From Nymphaea colorata (Eukaryota; Streptophyta; Magnoliopsida; Nymphaeales; Nymphaeaceae): 64,000 nt of DNA. The DNA lies in the NCBI RefSeq assembly GCF_008831285.2, contig NC_045141.1:18472848-18536847 (forward strand). The letters are read 5' to 3'. The number at the start of each line of letters is the position of its first letter. The stretch's first letter is position 1. Made by a program: the position numbers and the translations under genes. Below the pieces are notes generated by a model, which saw only the letters and a list, made by a program, of their open reading frames with translations, was not told where the DNA came from and did no database searches. Positions 12,901 through 24,200 of the stretch are shown here, piece after piece.

Positions 12901-15900
12901 GAGAAATCTTGAGATATTTATATGTTTGTATCCTATACCTGAAAGCATGGGGGATGAGCCATGCCCAACCCCGCTCCCCACCCCTCCTTGCGACCTCAAA
13001 TTTTGAAAAAAATAAAATTTAATAGTTAGAACTTTGAAAATTTTGCATTTCGCCCTTGCAAAATTTTTGAAAAATCAAATTTGGGACCTATAAAAATTTT
13101 AAGAATATAATTTGGCCCCTCCCAAACAAACGTTCTTCCTCCACCCCTGCCAGCAAGTATCCTAGTTCTTAGCCTTTTTAAGTTTAATTGAAAGCTGATT
13201 AGGGAACATGTTGAAAATTGAAATCCACTGCACCAGTTAGTTCAGTTTTGGCTGAGTGTTCAACCTAAGTCACAAGGACAACCCAAAAATGGTGAAGCAC
13301 CCATGTCAATGCGGGTGTGGGTACAGATTCGCCCCAACGTGATACCCGACATGGTTTGACCGAGTTGAATGCTACTGACCACACCCACTCTTTTTTGTCT
13401 CTTATTCATTTTTCGCTTTTTTTTTCCCATTTTTTCCCAACCAAAATGAAATAGAAGTGCCTAAAACAAGTAGGAGAAAGGTTTGAAAGTGCGGCCAAAG
13501 AAGTGTGATGCGAACACAAACTTGTCACTCTCTAGAAGTGCAAAAAATACCTAAAACTATTAGCAATTTACTTTGGCAGAAGCATGATCATCTTCTCATC
13601 AAAATCCATTATGTGGTATTGCGAAAAGAGGAAATGCACCTGTGGCTCTTCAAGAAGTCCACGATTTGGTCATAGAGAAGTGAAAGACGTTCAAAGTGAA
13701 TGTGACCACAAATTCGATGAAAATCAAAATGCACATATCTGCAAGCACAATAGCATAGTACCAAGTCAAGCAATTTCATTTGAAGGTTATTATTTACTAA
13801 AGTGAATAATAAATTAACCTTATCTCGTCGCTTGCAATTTTTTGCATGGCATTAGCAAATACTTGATTCAATCGGCCTTCACCCCCATGCTGGCAAGGAT
13901 AGAAGAAAGGATCAAGCATTATGGAATGTAAAAATATCTGAAAACTTCATTACCAGGAAGCCCACTATAATGGCATGAGTTTAACATTCCAGAAATACTA
14001 GAACCACTAGATTGTTTCTGAAAAGGTAAAACAAGAACCATACATGCAATATAGTATAATTTGGCAGCAAAAGTAGGACCATGAAGATAGAGAAAGGAAT
14101 GGATGCATAGTTGAACACAAATGTTCTCACATAGGTAGTCCTACAGGCATAGTATAAGCCCAGAATATGATAGTGGCAGAACCATAACCAATTACAAAAT
14201 GCTTAATACCAAACAATGTCATACATGCAGAAATAACGGTGTGGGTTTGGGAGATAACATGAAGTATAAATATATAAAGTTTAGAGGTAACTATAACATA
14301 TCAAAGGCCACACCATTTTCAAGAGAAAAGATCATGTACTAAGCACAATTTCATGTATTACGTATGGTATACAATCATAGACATAATAAAAGAGTGCATG
14401 AAAACAGCCATCATGAATTTGTGAAATGATTCAACATAGAAAGGTAATGGTACATCAAGGGATAATTAAAACTCAACTGACTTACCCATGAAGTATCAAC
14501 TCTAAAGCAACTTTTGGACATAGCTTGAAATAGTATTGCATCATTGATGTTTTTAATAGGTTAAAATTTAAATAGAGGCATCTCCATATTTATATGCAAA
14601 TTTGTAAGCAATACTTACACGACAATAAATAAGCTAAGAAGAAAGTGGAAACAACTATGTAGATAATATACATGATCAAGGGAAACAATGCTCATTCCAC
14701 AAGTTTCATGTTTGACCTCCTCTTTCCCCTCTTTACGCAAAGATAAGCAAGATGATATTAGCAATAGGAAACAAAAGCCAAAGTGTACCTTGTTGACGAG
14801 ATCAACAGCTAAAACAGATCCATAGGTTCTTCTTAAATCAAGAAAGTGTCTCTGAACAACTTGAGGCTGCAAGATAACAGGAAGAGGAATATCACTCAAT
14901 TTTATGCACAATTATGCAAAAAATTTGGCTAAGCATGAAAGATTGAGAATGTCAAGGTTGGCATACTTACAGCTTCCTCTGGTCTTACAATTTCAAAACT
15001 AGGCTTGTATGTCAAGTCAACAATTTGCTTCCACAAAAATGGAATAGATCCACGAACCTGAACAAGGTATGCAAAAGATACTGAGAATCCTTTTCTGTGA
15101 ATGTGTAAATTTCATGTACTATCAGAAGATTATGCAGTTCTCATGTTTCAATTAACAAGTACATGCACAAGAAAGCAGTAATAGAATTACATGATACTGC
15201 TATAAAAATGCATGACTGGCAGCAATGCGGGAACCAAGATAACATAAATTAGAAATGTGGAAAAGCTAACAAGCAGAACTACAAGGAATTATATGAAAGA
15301 TAAGTATCAGCATACAGAACATGTGAAATCTAGTGGTGTCAAAAATCATGCCCATATACACAATGATCAACCATGCAACTGTGAACAAAGATGTTCTATG
15401 GGAGGATGAACCATACACTTGTGGGCATGAATGCCTTTATAGAAATATCAACCATAAACATGAATGTTGGAAAAGATAAATGCTCCCACACCTGTACAAA
15501 AGAGGCCGTGAAACCATTACATTGAACAATCTGCTCTGTTTCAACAAAATTTGCAGTATAACCTTCTGCATCGGCACCTCTTCTCCACATTCGTGTACCT
15601 TAATGTAACAGATTCATATCACAAATTAATTGTACCTTGAACAGGATGAGAAGAAACAGCACTAGAAGCTGACAGCAAGTCATTCAAGATGAAGTCGTGC
15701 TGCCATATATCTGATTTACCCATTTATTCTGTAAATTCCACTTCCTCTAATTCTATTGTTTCTATTTTGCAGTTCTCATGCAAGATAAACATATGCCGGA
15801 ATGTGTTAAAGATATTGAGACCATTACCTTTTTCTTTTTGTATGTGTACCGGATGCTTCCTAGAAAAACAAAATAGTCCTTTTACTCCTGTTTTCTTACT

Positions 15901-18189
15901 CCCAATGCTAGATATTCTCTTACTCTGAGTGGCTAGTCTTTTTATTGACAAACAGTACCCATAGTATCCAAGTGTAGTGGATAGAATATCTCACATTTGC
16001 TCTTCCACAATGTAACCACAGTCCTATCCTTTTATTAAGGTCTAGTAACCTCACTAAGGGAAAGAGCACGACTTGAAGTTTCGCACTTCTCACAGAGTAA
16101 AAGCAAAAAATCCAAATGTATCAAAACCTTTGCCACATGTATGGACTTGAATGATTAAACAGAATGCATAATTGAATGGGGGTTGGAGGTCAACACTTTT
16201 CTTTATTGACATAAGACAAGCAACAAGTCAAATAAATTATGAGTCCACTATTCAAAGGCACGTCGAAAATACTGGAGGGAACAGTAGATGGAAAGTCAGC
16301 AAACAAAACTGATGCCTCATCAAAGCTATCAGCAAGGAAGAACAAGTTTTTCAGAATTAAACAGTGCTAATCAAAACTCCAAGCTGTTCACGTACCAGTT
16401 CGCCTTGTGCATCTTCTAGCTATCAAAATCACATCCACAATTTGTTTCCCGATATTTGCTTGAAAGCTTTGATAGCGTAACTTAAAGTTAAGAATAGCAG
16501 ACAGATATAGTCAAAATGGGTTGTGTGCATAGGAACTTTGAAAACTACCATCATTAAATTTAAATGGCATCTCACAAATGAAAGGATATTCCCTTGGATA
16601 ACCGGCAATATGTATGGATCAAGCTGCATAACAAATTGGAGGATTAGAACTTCATAATAGGTGTATGCATGCATGTCAAAGTACATCAAGCAATATTTAT
16701 ATTACAAATCAATTGTAGACTGCTACCTTGTTGTCTATAAGGACTTCTAGCATGTAATTATTCCAGAGAAATCTTGGGTCAGCCTGCACAAGGAACAATG
16801 ATGAAGGTGAACATGGATCAAGATTGAACTTGTGTTGCTAGTACTATGCACATCATTCTGACATAAAACAGTTCTGTCAGAATGATGCCACTGGCGCTTC
16901 TAAAACCAGTAATAACGTACACCAAATGAGTCCTGATGGATAGCGACAAAATTACAAATAATTCTTTTTATACAAGAGAAAACAAGGAAAAATGATGCTA
17001 GCTATAAAACATATTAAGAAGCACTTGCCTGCCTCCAGAGTGGCAGATTCTTCGACTCATACCGTGATCCATGTGATCTTTGCAAACTGCAATATAAGCC
17101 AAACCAAGATCTGTAAGCAGAAATTAAATGTGAAGAAAATAAACTTTGAGCCATGAATACAGATAGCCGACAAGGGCCCCCTGATTCAACCAACATACTC
17201 TTGAGCAAAGCCAAAAGAAAGACCATGAGCATAGAATACCAGCAGGTCAAAGATGTTAATCTGCACGCTATCCATGCCCTCCTATCATAAACACAATCCT
17301 ATAAAGAAGTAAAAACCATCAATAACCAGTTACCTAAGCGTTAAATCGATTTCATAGGAAAAATACAGCCCAGGTGTCTTCTCTGCAGCACTGAGGAGCC
17401 CCTTCAACTCAGACTCCAACTTGTTCTATCAAAAGATTATGCATAAAAGCAAAATCACATCTTTCCCCATAAATTTCGAAAGGCCAAGAAGATACTAGCA
17501 AACAAACCTGCTCTGCAGTTGAGCTGCTAACTGCTTGATTACACGGCAATATTTGAAGAGACGATACTTTGAAGATGGGATATCCAAAATGGGATCCAAC
17601 ACATTCCCGATTCGTGATCACCAGCGCGTATGTACCTAGATTCACGTACCGGTAGAAAGAGATGAAACTTACGAAAGCCAAATTTCCCATAATTAACATA
17701 GATGTCTTCGAACTGTGCAAGTCTGAGCACATGGTTCTCTTTACGATGCACTGGACGTGATCGATCAGCGACAACAACGGCAATCAAATAACAGTGATGG
17801 CCAGAATTGGACGTCAAATTGATGCGAACTATTCTAAGTTTTTGGCTAACCTGCGACGAGCTTCAGCATTCCAATCAAACCAAATATGTTTCGGATTCTC
17901 GGGCTTGTGGCGCCATAATCCGGAAGTTCATCTAAAAATATCACAAAAAACAAGACACTAGATTAATCACTCACACTCCTAGCACGTTCAAAGCATACGG
18001 GACTTCACACAATGAAGGACAGTGCAGAAATCGCCTCTAACCGACGGATTTTAACGAGCCATCGACGCGGCTGATCATCAGGTAAGAATTGGAAGCGCCA
18101 TCAATCGCCTCGATCATATACTGATCCGAGAATTCCCAGAGCCGCATCTTCGTGCACAGCTTCGGCTGCAACTCTTGCTCTTTCTCCAT
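4142..18189 (-). CDS. SAC-domain phosphoinositide phosphatase, RHD4/SAC7-type, 20 exons
   Basis: Exons on the minus strand: 18189-18042, 17931-17851, 17635-17508, 17425-17334, 17086-17029, 16783-16727, 16623-16590, 16476-16396, 15598-15492, 15057-14971, 14866-14789, 13889-13819, 13738-13640, 12401-12302, 9735-9627, 9496-9424, 8806-8713, 8169-8077, 6145-6079, 4266-4142. They sum to 1782 bases, or 593 residues plus stop, with all phases compatible. The product should remove phosphate from phosphoinositides; in Arabidopsis RHD4 the substrate is PI4P and the role is root-hair tip growth. The catalytic CX5R motif is in [12 protein letters not shown], with Cys396 and Arg402. Two hydrophobic C-terminal segments (about 531-550 and 560-577) anchor the protein in the endomembrane, as in the SAC6-8 clade, and the end RPRLHKP matches RHD4. 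No exon is missing. Intron 5 is GC-AG and intron 7 is AT-AC. Confidence 0.93.
5322..5382. repeat. (CT)n(CA)n compound microsatellite in SAC intron 19
   Basis: A run of CT dinucleotides passes directly into CA dinucleotides. It lies in the long intron before the last SAC exon. No coding role is seen. Confidence 0.95.
9736..12301. other. SAC intron 14, repeat-bearing
   Basis: This is the longest intron of the SAC gene. Besides the AC repeat it has GGGTATGGGTACGGG-like words at about 10470-10560 and a stretch at 11095-11540 with a TATAAATAGGGG box. The sequence GGTTCTGATGCCA near 11500 reads in reverse as an initiator-tRNA-Met primer-site-like word, so an old, broken LTR-element remnant is possible but unproven. 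No nested gene is seen. Confidence 0.35.
9887..9922. repeat. (AC)n microsatellite in SAC intron 14
   Basis: This is an uninterrupted AC repeat preceded by an A run, in the 2.6-kb intron between the CX5R exon and the following exon. Confidence 0.95.
12946..13149. mobile_element. hAT-like MITE, diverged copy, in SAC intron 13
   Basis: The ends CATGGGGGATGAGCC and CCACCCCTG resemble the inverted GGGGCGGAGCC ends of the MITE family seen elsewhere in the window. The core shares the TTTTGAAAAAT and TTCGCCC words. The flanks cctgaaag and ccagcaag agree at 6 of 8 positions, compatible with an aged 8-bp target duplication. Confidence 0.55.
16477..16589 (-). other. U12-type AT-AC intron in the SAC gene (intron 7, 113 nt)
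   Basis: Exon 7 ends CAAGGGA at 16590. The next bases are ATATCCTTT, a perfect match to the minor-spliceosome 5' splice site. A branch-site match TTCTTAAC lies at 16494-16487, and the intron ends in AC at 16477, about 11 nt after the branch adenosine. Splicing here gives [14 protein letters not shown], which aligns without gaps to VIQGSFNSFETAIG recalled from Arabidopsis RHD4. The only GT-AG alternative that keeps frame (donor GTGAG, acceptor AG before TTACGC) inserts six extra residues. Confidence 0.82.
16784..17028 (-). other. GC-AG intron in the SAC gene (intron 5)
   Basis: Exon 5 ends in CAG at 17029 and the intron starts GCAAGT, a GC donor that is otherwise ideal for U1 pairing. The acceptor is GCAG before GCTGACCC. 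The junction encodes [11 protein letters not shown], matching the family sequence. A nearby GT two codons later would break the frame. Confidence 0.75.
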
Positions 18190-18720
18190 GGCGCGGCTCT
18201 CTGCGGCACAAACTTCTCGTCAAGTCAATCACTTCAAACACCAGATAAGTCGCCAGAAACGAATGGCAAAACAAGAAGAGCTCGTTCGAGTGTGACGAAT
18301 CGAACTCAAAAGCCAGAAAAGGAGGAGAGGAGAAAAAGGGGAAAGGCACTCCCCCCAATGTTTGAATATTTGTCTAACCAACTAACCAGCGAGAACCCGA
18401 GTCTTGGGTATTGAACGCAACGCCTTGTGAGGAAGAGAGGAGGCGCGAGACGTGGAGATCCGGAGGAAATGGCGTCTGCCGTTACTAGGCCGAGGAATGT
18501 AACGGTTGCGGAAAGAGCGGAAGGGAAGATCTGATGGTGGTGGTGGTGGTGGCGGTGATCGGGCTCCTCCGGTGGTGGTGGTGGTGGTGGCGGGGGCGGG
18601 GAATTTGACCACCTTGTAGTGGCAGACCACGGTGCCACGCCAACATGCGGCCCCGCTCTCAATTCTCATCAATTATCTTCATCATCGTGCCAACGACACA
18701 CTGATTTTGCGTTTACCGCG
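18190..18720 (-). promoter_or_regulatory. 5' flank and UTR of the SAC gene with GGT-rich tract
   Basis: Upstream of the SAC ATG (minus strand) the sequence is unusually GC-rich for the window. At 18534-18600 it carries two GGT/ACC triplet runs. Open frames here (18306-18672 minus) are driven by the triplet repeat and read His or Pro runs, so they are not called as genes. No clear TATA box was found. Confidence 0.4.
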
Positions 18721-18840
18721 ACTCACGCTTCAACTAATCTCCCAAACCACCATCTAAAATCCTCTTGAGTATGAGAGCAAGCGACTGAGCTTCCATCTGA
18801 ACCGTTCAAGGCCTACACTTTTGTTTTCATTTTGATTCGG

Positions 18841-18841
<1 letters not shown>

Positions 18842-18880
<39 letters not shown>
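18842..18880. repeat. (TA)n microsatellite
   Basis: This is a perfect TA dinucleotide run of about 39 bases in the SAC-catalase spacer. Confidence 0.95.
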
Positions 18881-18882
<2 letters not shown>

Positions 18883-19495
18883 CATTCATACATATTCAGT
18901 ACTTCAATATTAGAAAATACATCTATAATGTTTGACATTGATTGTAACGATAAACACCAAAATATTATTTATGTAGAAAATTGTAATAGAAAATTCTTTT
19001 GTTTTTTATTTGTCATAGATTATATAACATTTATTTGAACAACATTATTAAAGAAGGCCATGAGTGTGGAAAAACATTCTTAAAGAGGACCATGAGTGTA
19101 GCACAAAAAATTCCTCCGTCAAGTGAATTGCGAGTGAACGTTTCTTTCCCAATCTCTAAACCAAGACCTCCAAGATCCCAAAACATGTTTACCAATGCTT
19201 TTTGTTTTTAATGGCAAGACAACTTTATCATCTACTTAACTTGATGGTGATAAAGATACTTGGAGGGCATTTAATTACTTTATGTTTAACTTCTACGCAT
19301 GTTTTTATTGATATGACAAAAGATCCATACTACAAATCTATGATTCCTCAATCTATCCAGATTTGGTTACTTGGTTTACCTTTTTGCATTGAGTAAATGT
19401 CTTATTTAAGATCATAGAGGGGAGGCCTCAATCGCCTGAACCTGTGGATCTCAAACCAAGAGGATTTTAGATCAATGACAATTCAATGTTCTCTA

Positions 19496-19608
19496 AGGTT
19501 GCGTTTGATAGCTTTGGATCTTAGATCAGTACAGATTTAAAGTTGGATGGAGGAAGGGGAGGGGTCCAACCTTAAATCTACGGATTTGAGATCTTAAACA
19601 AACACTCT
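19496..19608. mobile_element. Short MITE with GATC-word core, AGGTTGCGTTTGATAG end
   Basis: The 5' end AGGTTGCGTTTGATAG and the 3' end AAACAAACACTCT are roughly inverted. Both flanks read TAA, which fits a PIF/Harbinger-type 3-bp target site. The interior is rich in words like GGATCTTAGATC and AAATCTACGGATTT. Similar elements lie at 28909-29008 and 37125-37332. The family name is inferred. Confidence 0.4.
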
Positions 19609-20106
19609 CTAATAGTATATTTGATAGCTTCAAATCTTTAATCCAAAACTGACCTGAAATATCTTTTATGTGGGCTTACAAAGTAAACAAACATAGAAGT
19701 TTAGATCTACAAGAAAACAAAGATTTGAGATTATCAATATGTGGCAAAAACTCAAGATTGGAAAGAATTTGGGTTGGGTCAAGATGAAATGCGAGTAGAA
19801 GGTGTGTCCTCTCTTTCATTCTTATGAGTAATACTCTCCTAAGCCGTCAAAGGGTGGGGTACCCATTAAGCTAAAGAACCACTTAAACCCCGACACAACC
19901 CATGACCCTAGATGCGGAGGAACCTTTTAACCTCTTTTCCCACTATTCTAGTTTAAAAGGCCTGTTTCTTTTGTCTACATCATTTATATCACTATGTCAT
20001 GATGTCTTCTTTTCTACGTTGTTCTCCTTCTTTTGTGCAAACAAAGTTGAAAGGCGAAAGTTAAGATGGCCTGACAAAGCGTGGAGATCTCCTTCCTACC
20101 AATTAG

Positions 20107-20480
20107 ACCTGAGCAACCGGCCGGCCCGGCCCGGTAAAACCCGGCCTGGGTTGGCTCGTCGAGCCCGAAACTCAGCCCGGGCTCCACCCGATAGCCTGGG
20201 TCTCGGCCCGGGCCCCGACCCAGCTCGTTTGATAATAAAAAATATTTTTAAATTATAAAATAAATTTTTAGTAATATAAAATATATTTTTAATAATAAAA
20301 TACATATTATTAAATTTAAAAAAAATAAAATTTATTTTTTTAATTATAAACGGGCCGGGCCGGGCCGGGCCGGACTGACCTGGGCCGCACATCAGGCCCG
20401 GGCCCGGCCCGCCAGGCCGTTTTCTCGGCCCAAACCCGATCTGGCCATGTATCGGGTACCCGGCCCGTTGCCCAGATTTG
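20107..20480. mobile_element. Element with GC-rich GGCCCG-word ends around an AT-only core
   Basis: The left part (20107-20226) is built from GGCCCGG and CCCGG words. The middle (20229-20350) is almost pure A and T. The right part (20350-20480) is again GGGCCGG and CCCGGGC words in the opposite sense, so the two ends can fold on each other. No transposase or clear target duplication is seen. Open frames here are artefacts of the Arg/Pro/Gly-rich repeat. Three other elements in the window share this design with different words. Confidence 0.5.
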
Positions 20481-20489
20481 GTTTTCATG

Positions 20490-21068
20490 GTTTTTTTTGG
20501 ACAACATGCAACTCTTGAAACTTGTATTCAAAAAATCGATGATTTACAATAGTATTTCTTTTGATTAAGTAGCGTTCACTTAGCTGTAAAGTTAGATAGC
20601 CCTTGAGTTTAAGCAAATAGAACATATTGACCAGTTTTTAAGAAAAAAAAAAAAGGTTTGAATCTTGGAGTTCTATGTCCTAGGTCTAGCGATCGGTGAT
20701 CTAATGGAGACTGAACCGCAAAGTTTGTCTTCTTGTTTTTTTGATTTTCCAAGTAACATGGATCGATTTATTGCGTACGCTCGAGAATGTATTTTGGACT
20801 TGCCATGCATTACATGAAATTTAATACTTCAAACACAGAGATTCTTACATGTTAGCAAAGCTCTTTGGCAAACCGTTGCACATCTTTATACAAGGCCAAT
20901 GAAGAATCTGTCATGCACCTCTTTGATTTCATATATATACATATATGTAAGTGAAATCCTCTTGCCCATCTATCCCTTCAACCAATCACAGCCATCAAAT
21001 ACAATGCATGGAGCGGACATAGTTAAACACACTGGTGGAGGATTTTTTTTGTCTAGATTAGATTTTAA

Positions 21069-21111
<43 letters not shown>

Positions 21112-21244
21112 GAGAGAGAGGAAGAGAATTACATGCACAATTATTTATAAATAAGAATATGTCTGGGGAGCATTCAAACATAAAACAACCGAACATAGAA
21201 AATAGAAAGCGTAATTTTCGCTTATTAGTCCCTCTCCCTTTCTC
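20490..21244. other. Spacer with (TA)n run at about 21071-21107
   Basis: This is the 3' flank of catalase copy A (minus strand). It contains a long TA microsatellite followed by GAGAGA. No gene is seen. Confidence 0.6.
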
Positions 21245-24200
21245 TCACATGCTGGGCTTGAGGTTAAGACGGGTTGCAACTTTCTGACCCAAGGTTCTGT
21301 CACACTGCAAGATACATGTAAAGTAATTAATCAGATGATCCATCTTCATATGCAAAAACAGATCACTGAACATGAGAACACGAAATATACACTTATATAC
21401 ATCAGATCAGAAGGCAACCTGAGATAAATAAGACACCCAAATGCTTCGTATTTCATGGGTAACTCTCGGCTCAGACAACACAGTTACCCAGCGCTGTATG
21501 AATCTCTCTTGCCTGCCAAGAAACAATGAGCAAACCCATCAGTAGTTTGTCTGAAACAAAGATGCTAGCAGTAGCAGTGGTTCTAATTCTCTAGCAGTAC
21601 CAGAAAGACAGCACAAGTTGATTAGTTTACCTGTCTGCAGAAAATGACCTATATCTGTCTCCTGCTGGCTTGAAATTGTTCTCCTTCTCAATGGTCATCT
21701 TTGAAGATTTGAAGATTAATGGAGTTCAGAAACAAATGGCATTTAATTGGAAGGAAGATTCAAATCAGAAGCAGTTTACAATGGAGCTTGAGTTACACAG
21801 GTGAGTTTTAAAGGAGAATTAATTTCTCACCCTCTCTCGCTTGCCGGTGTGACTGTAGGATGGAATGGGGTGTCTTTCAGCAAGGCGCACTGGATCGAAC
21901 CTTGAAGGGAAGTAGTCGACCTGCAAATTTTGAGTGATTCAGAAATATATATGCACTTGATCAAGTGTAAAACTGCTTCAATTTTCTAATGAGTTGTCCA
22001 AACTTGAGGGAATCACAAACAACATGCGAGAACAGAGATGGTTATATCCATGAACCTTAATTGATTGCCCATCTTCTTGAAAACCCTTAAGTTTACGGGC
22101 TTTTTCCCTTTAAATTTGCTGCAGAGGTCCGAATTTTCATAGCTAAAAGCATCGAGGAATTGCATTTTGTTTTATGAAGACCTGAAAGTAACTAAAAGAA
22201 AAGGTGGCTTACAAGTTTCAGATTTTTTTCATCATAAAAATTTCTGTATCAGTCCTTTTTACTCTGTTTTTCGTTGCAACAATTAAGCCCATGCATAACT
22301 AACGTTGATTTTGCTAAAAGAGACACATGAATATGATTTTTTGATAACCAAGTGATCCGTCAATGTCATCATCATCATCTTAACTTCTTCTCTTTGATCT
22401 GTGCTTGTATGTGTGTGTGTGAGAGAGAGAGAGAGACACACACACACATGGATACACGCAGAGCAAATTACATGATGCATCCCTGTTCCGTCTGCCCAGA
22501 AACAGACACATAGTGTAATTAGATGGTCTGCCCAAATCTTCTCTGTCTCATTTCAAAACCATGAGATTGAATGATGGGGAAAACCAAAACAATTTGATCA
22601 TATCATTTCAATGTGTAATAATTGTGTTGAATCTGTAAATATTATCAGATTAAATGAAAGAAACTATGTTATTTTAGGCTAAGGAACAAAAGGGCACTAC
22701 TAGAACTCAGAAAACACCATTCGTATACAACAAAAACACAATAGCACGCATTGATCAAGAACCAGAGAGGAACAGATCGGCGGGCGTACCTCTTCATCCC
22801 TGTGCATGAAGTTCATGGCTCCGTCGTAGTGGTTGTTGTGGTGAGCGCACTTGGGCGCATTGACCGGGAGCATCAGGTAGTTGGGGCCGATCCGGTGCCT
22901 CTGCGTGTCGGAGTAGGCGAAAATCCTGGCCTGCAGCAGCTTGTCCTCCGAGTAGTGGACCCCCGGCACCACGAACGCCGGGTTGAAGGCCAGCTGCTCG
23001 TTCTCGTTGAAGAAGTTGTCGATGTTCCGGTTCAAGACCAGGCGCCCCACCGGCTGCAGCGGCAGTACGTCCTCCGGCCACGTCGTCGTCACGTCCAGCG
23101 GATCGAAGTCGTACCGGTCGACGTCCTCCGGCGACATCGTCTGGATGAACAGCCTCCACTCCGGGTAGTTCCCTGCAGCACGTAATAACGATTAATAAGC
23201 TGAACAACCTTAAAAATTAACACAACTCGATATAAATTGCGAGTTGGCTTGTGAAAAAGAAAAGGTTGATATACATATACTTTTCAATATGGTTTGATAT
23301 TTCTACTTCAATTCGTATGAGGTTGTAGTAGAATATAATACTCAGTGGCGGAGCCACTTGTTGGCTGGTGTGGGCAATTGCCCACATCCGCTCAACAAAA
23401 ATCTAATTATAGCATCCCAAGATCATATTGTCGTGACTGAAAAATTGCATGTTATGCACACACCAAATTTATATCGCCAACTAAGTGCTCTTTAGCGAAA
23501 AAATCCTGGCTCCACCACTGAACTTATGGGAAATGAGAGAAACATTTTAACCTTTTTTCGGAAAGGTGGGCCGTAATCCTTTCACTCACCAAAATCAACA
23601 ATCTATGATTATTGGAATCCACACGAATTACTATATTGTGATTGGAGAGACAAGTATTCAAACTACCCAGTTTCACTAATCCAATATTTGTTTGAAGATT
23701 TTTCTCTTATGATGTAACATGATGACTTTTCACGAGGTCACTCTTCTCAGTACTACTTCTGCATGGTCAAACACGCTTAATTTCGAAATTATGATGTAAT
23801 GTGGTGCATCAGTGCTAGTATGATCGTACTCGGCTCATGAGATCTTTCCGAAACCGAGTCAAACAACTCATTTCATTAACGATGTGAACTAATTACCTGC
23901 AGCAATGTTGTCATAAAGGTCCTTGGTGGCATGGCTGTGGTTGGTGCCCCCAACCACCACAGCTTCCTCATCTGTAAGGCACTTCACTCCACAGGTAGGT
24001 TTCCAGTGAAACTTCACATAGGTGGACTTGCCAGCCTTGTTCACTAGTGTGAAAGTGTGGACACCAAACCCATCCATGTGCCTATAGTTGAGGGGGATGC
24101 CAACATCATCAAAGAAGAAGAAGAAGGTGAGCAAGCTCTCAGGCTTGTAGGAGAAGTAATCAAGGATCCTCCAAAACTCCTGGATATGCGTCTTTGGATT

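Noticed and set aside
18306-18672. His- and Pro-rich ORFs upstream of the SAC gene
   Set aside because: They are caused by GGT/ACC triplet runs in the 5' flank.
20096-20488. 130-residue ORF rich in Arg, Pro and Gly
   Set aside because: It is a reading of the GGCCCG word repeat, not a gene.
22751-23185. 144-residue plus-strand ORF opposite catalase A exon 5
   Set aside because: It is the complement of a GC-rich catalase exon; lack of stops follows from base composition and it has no family motif.
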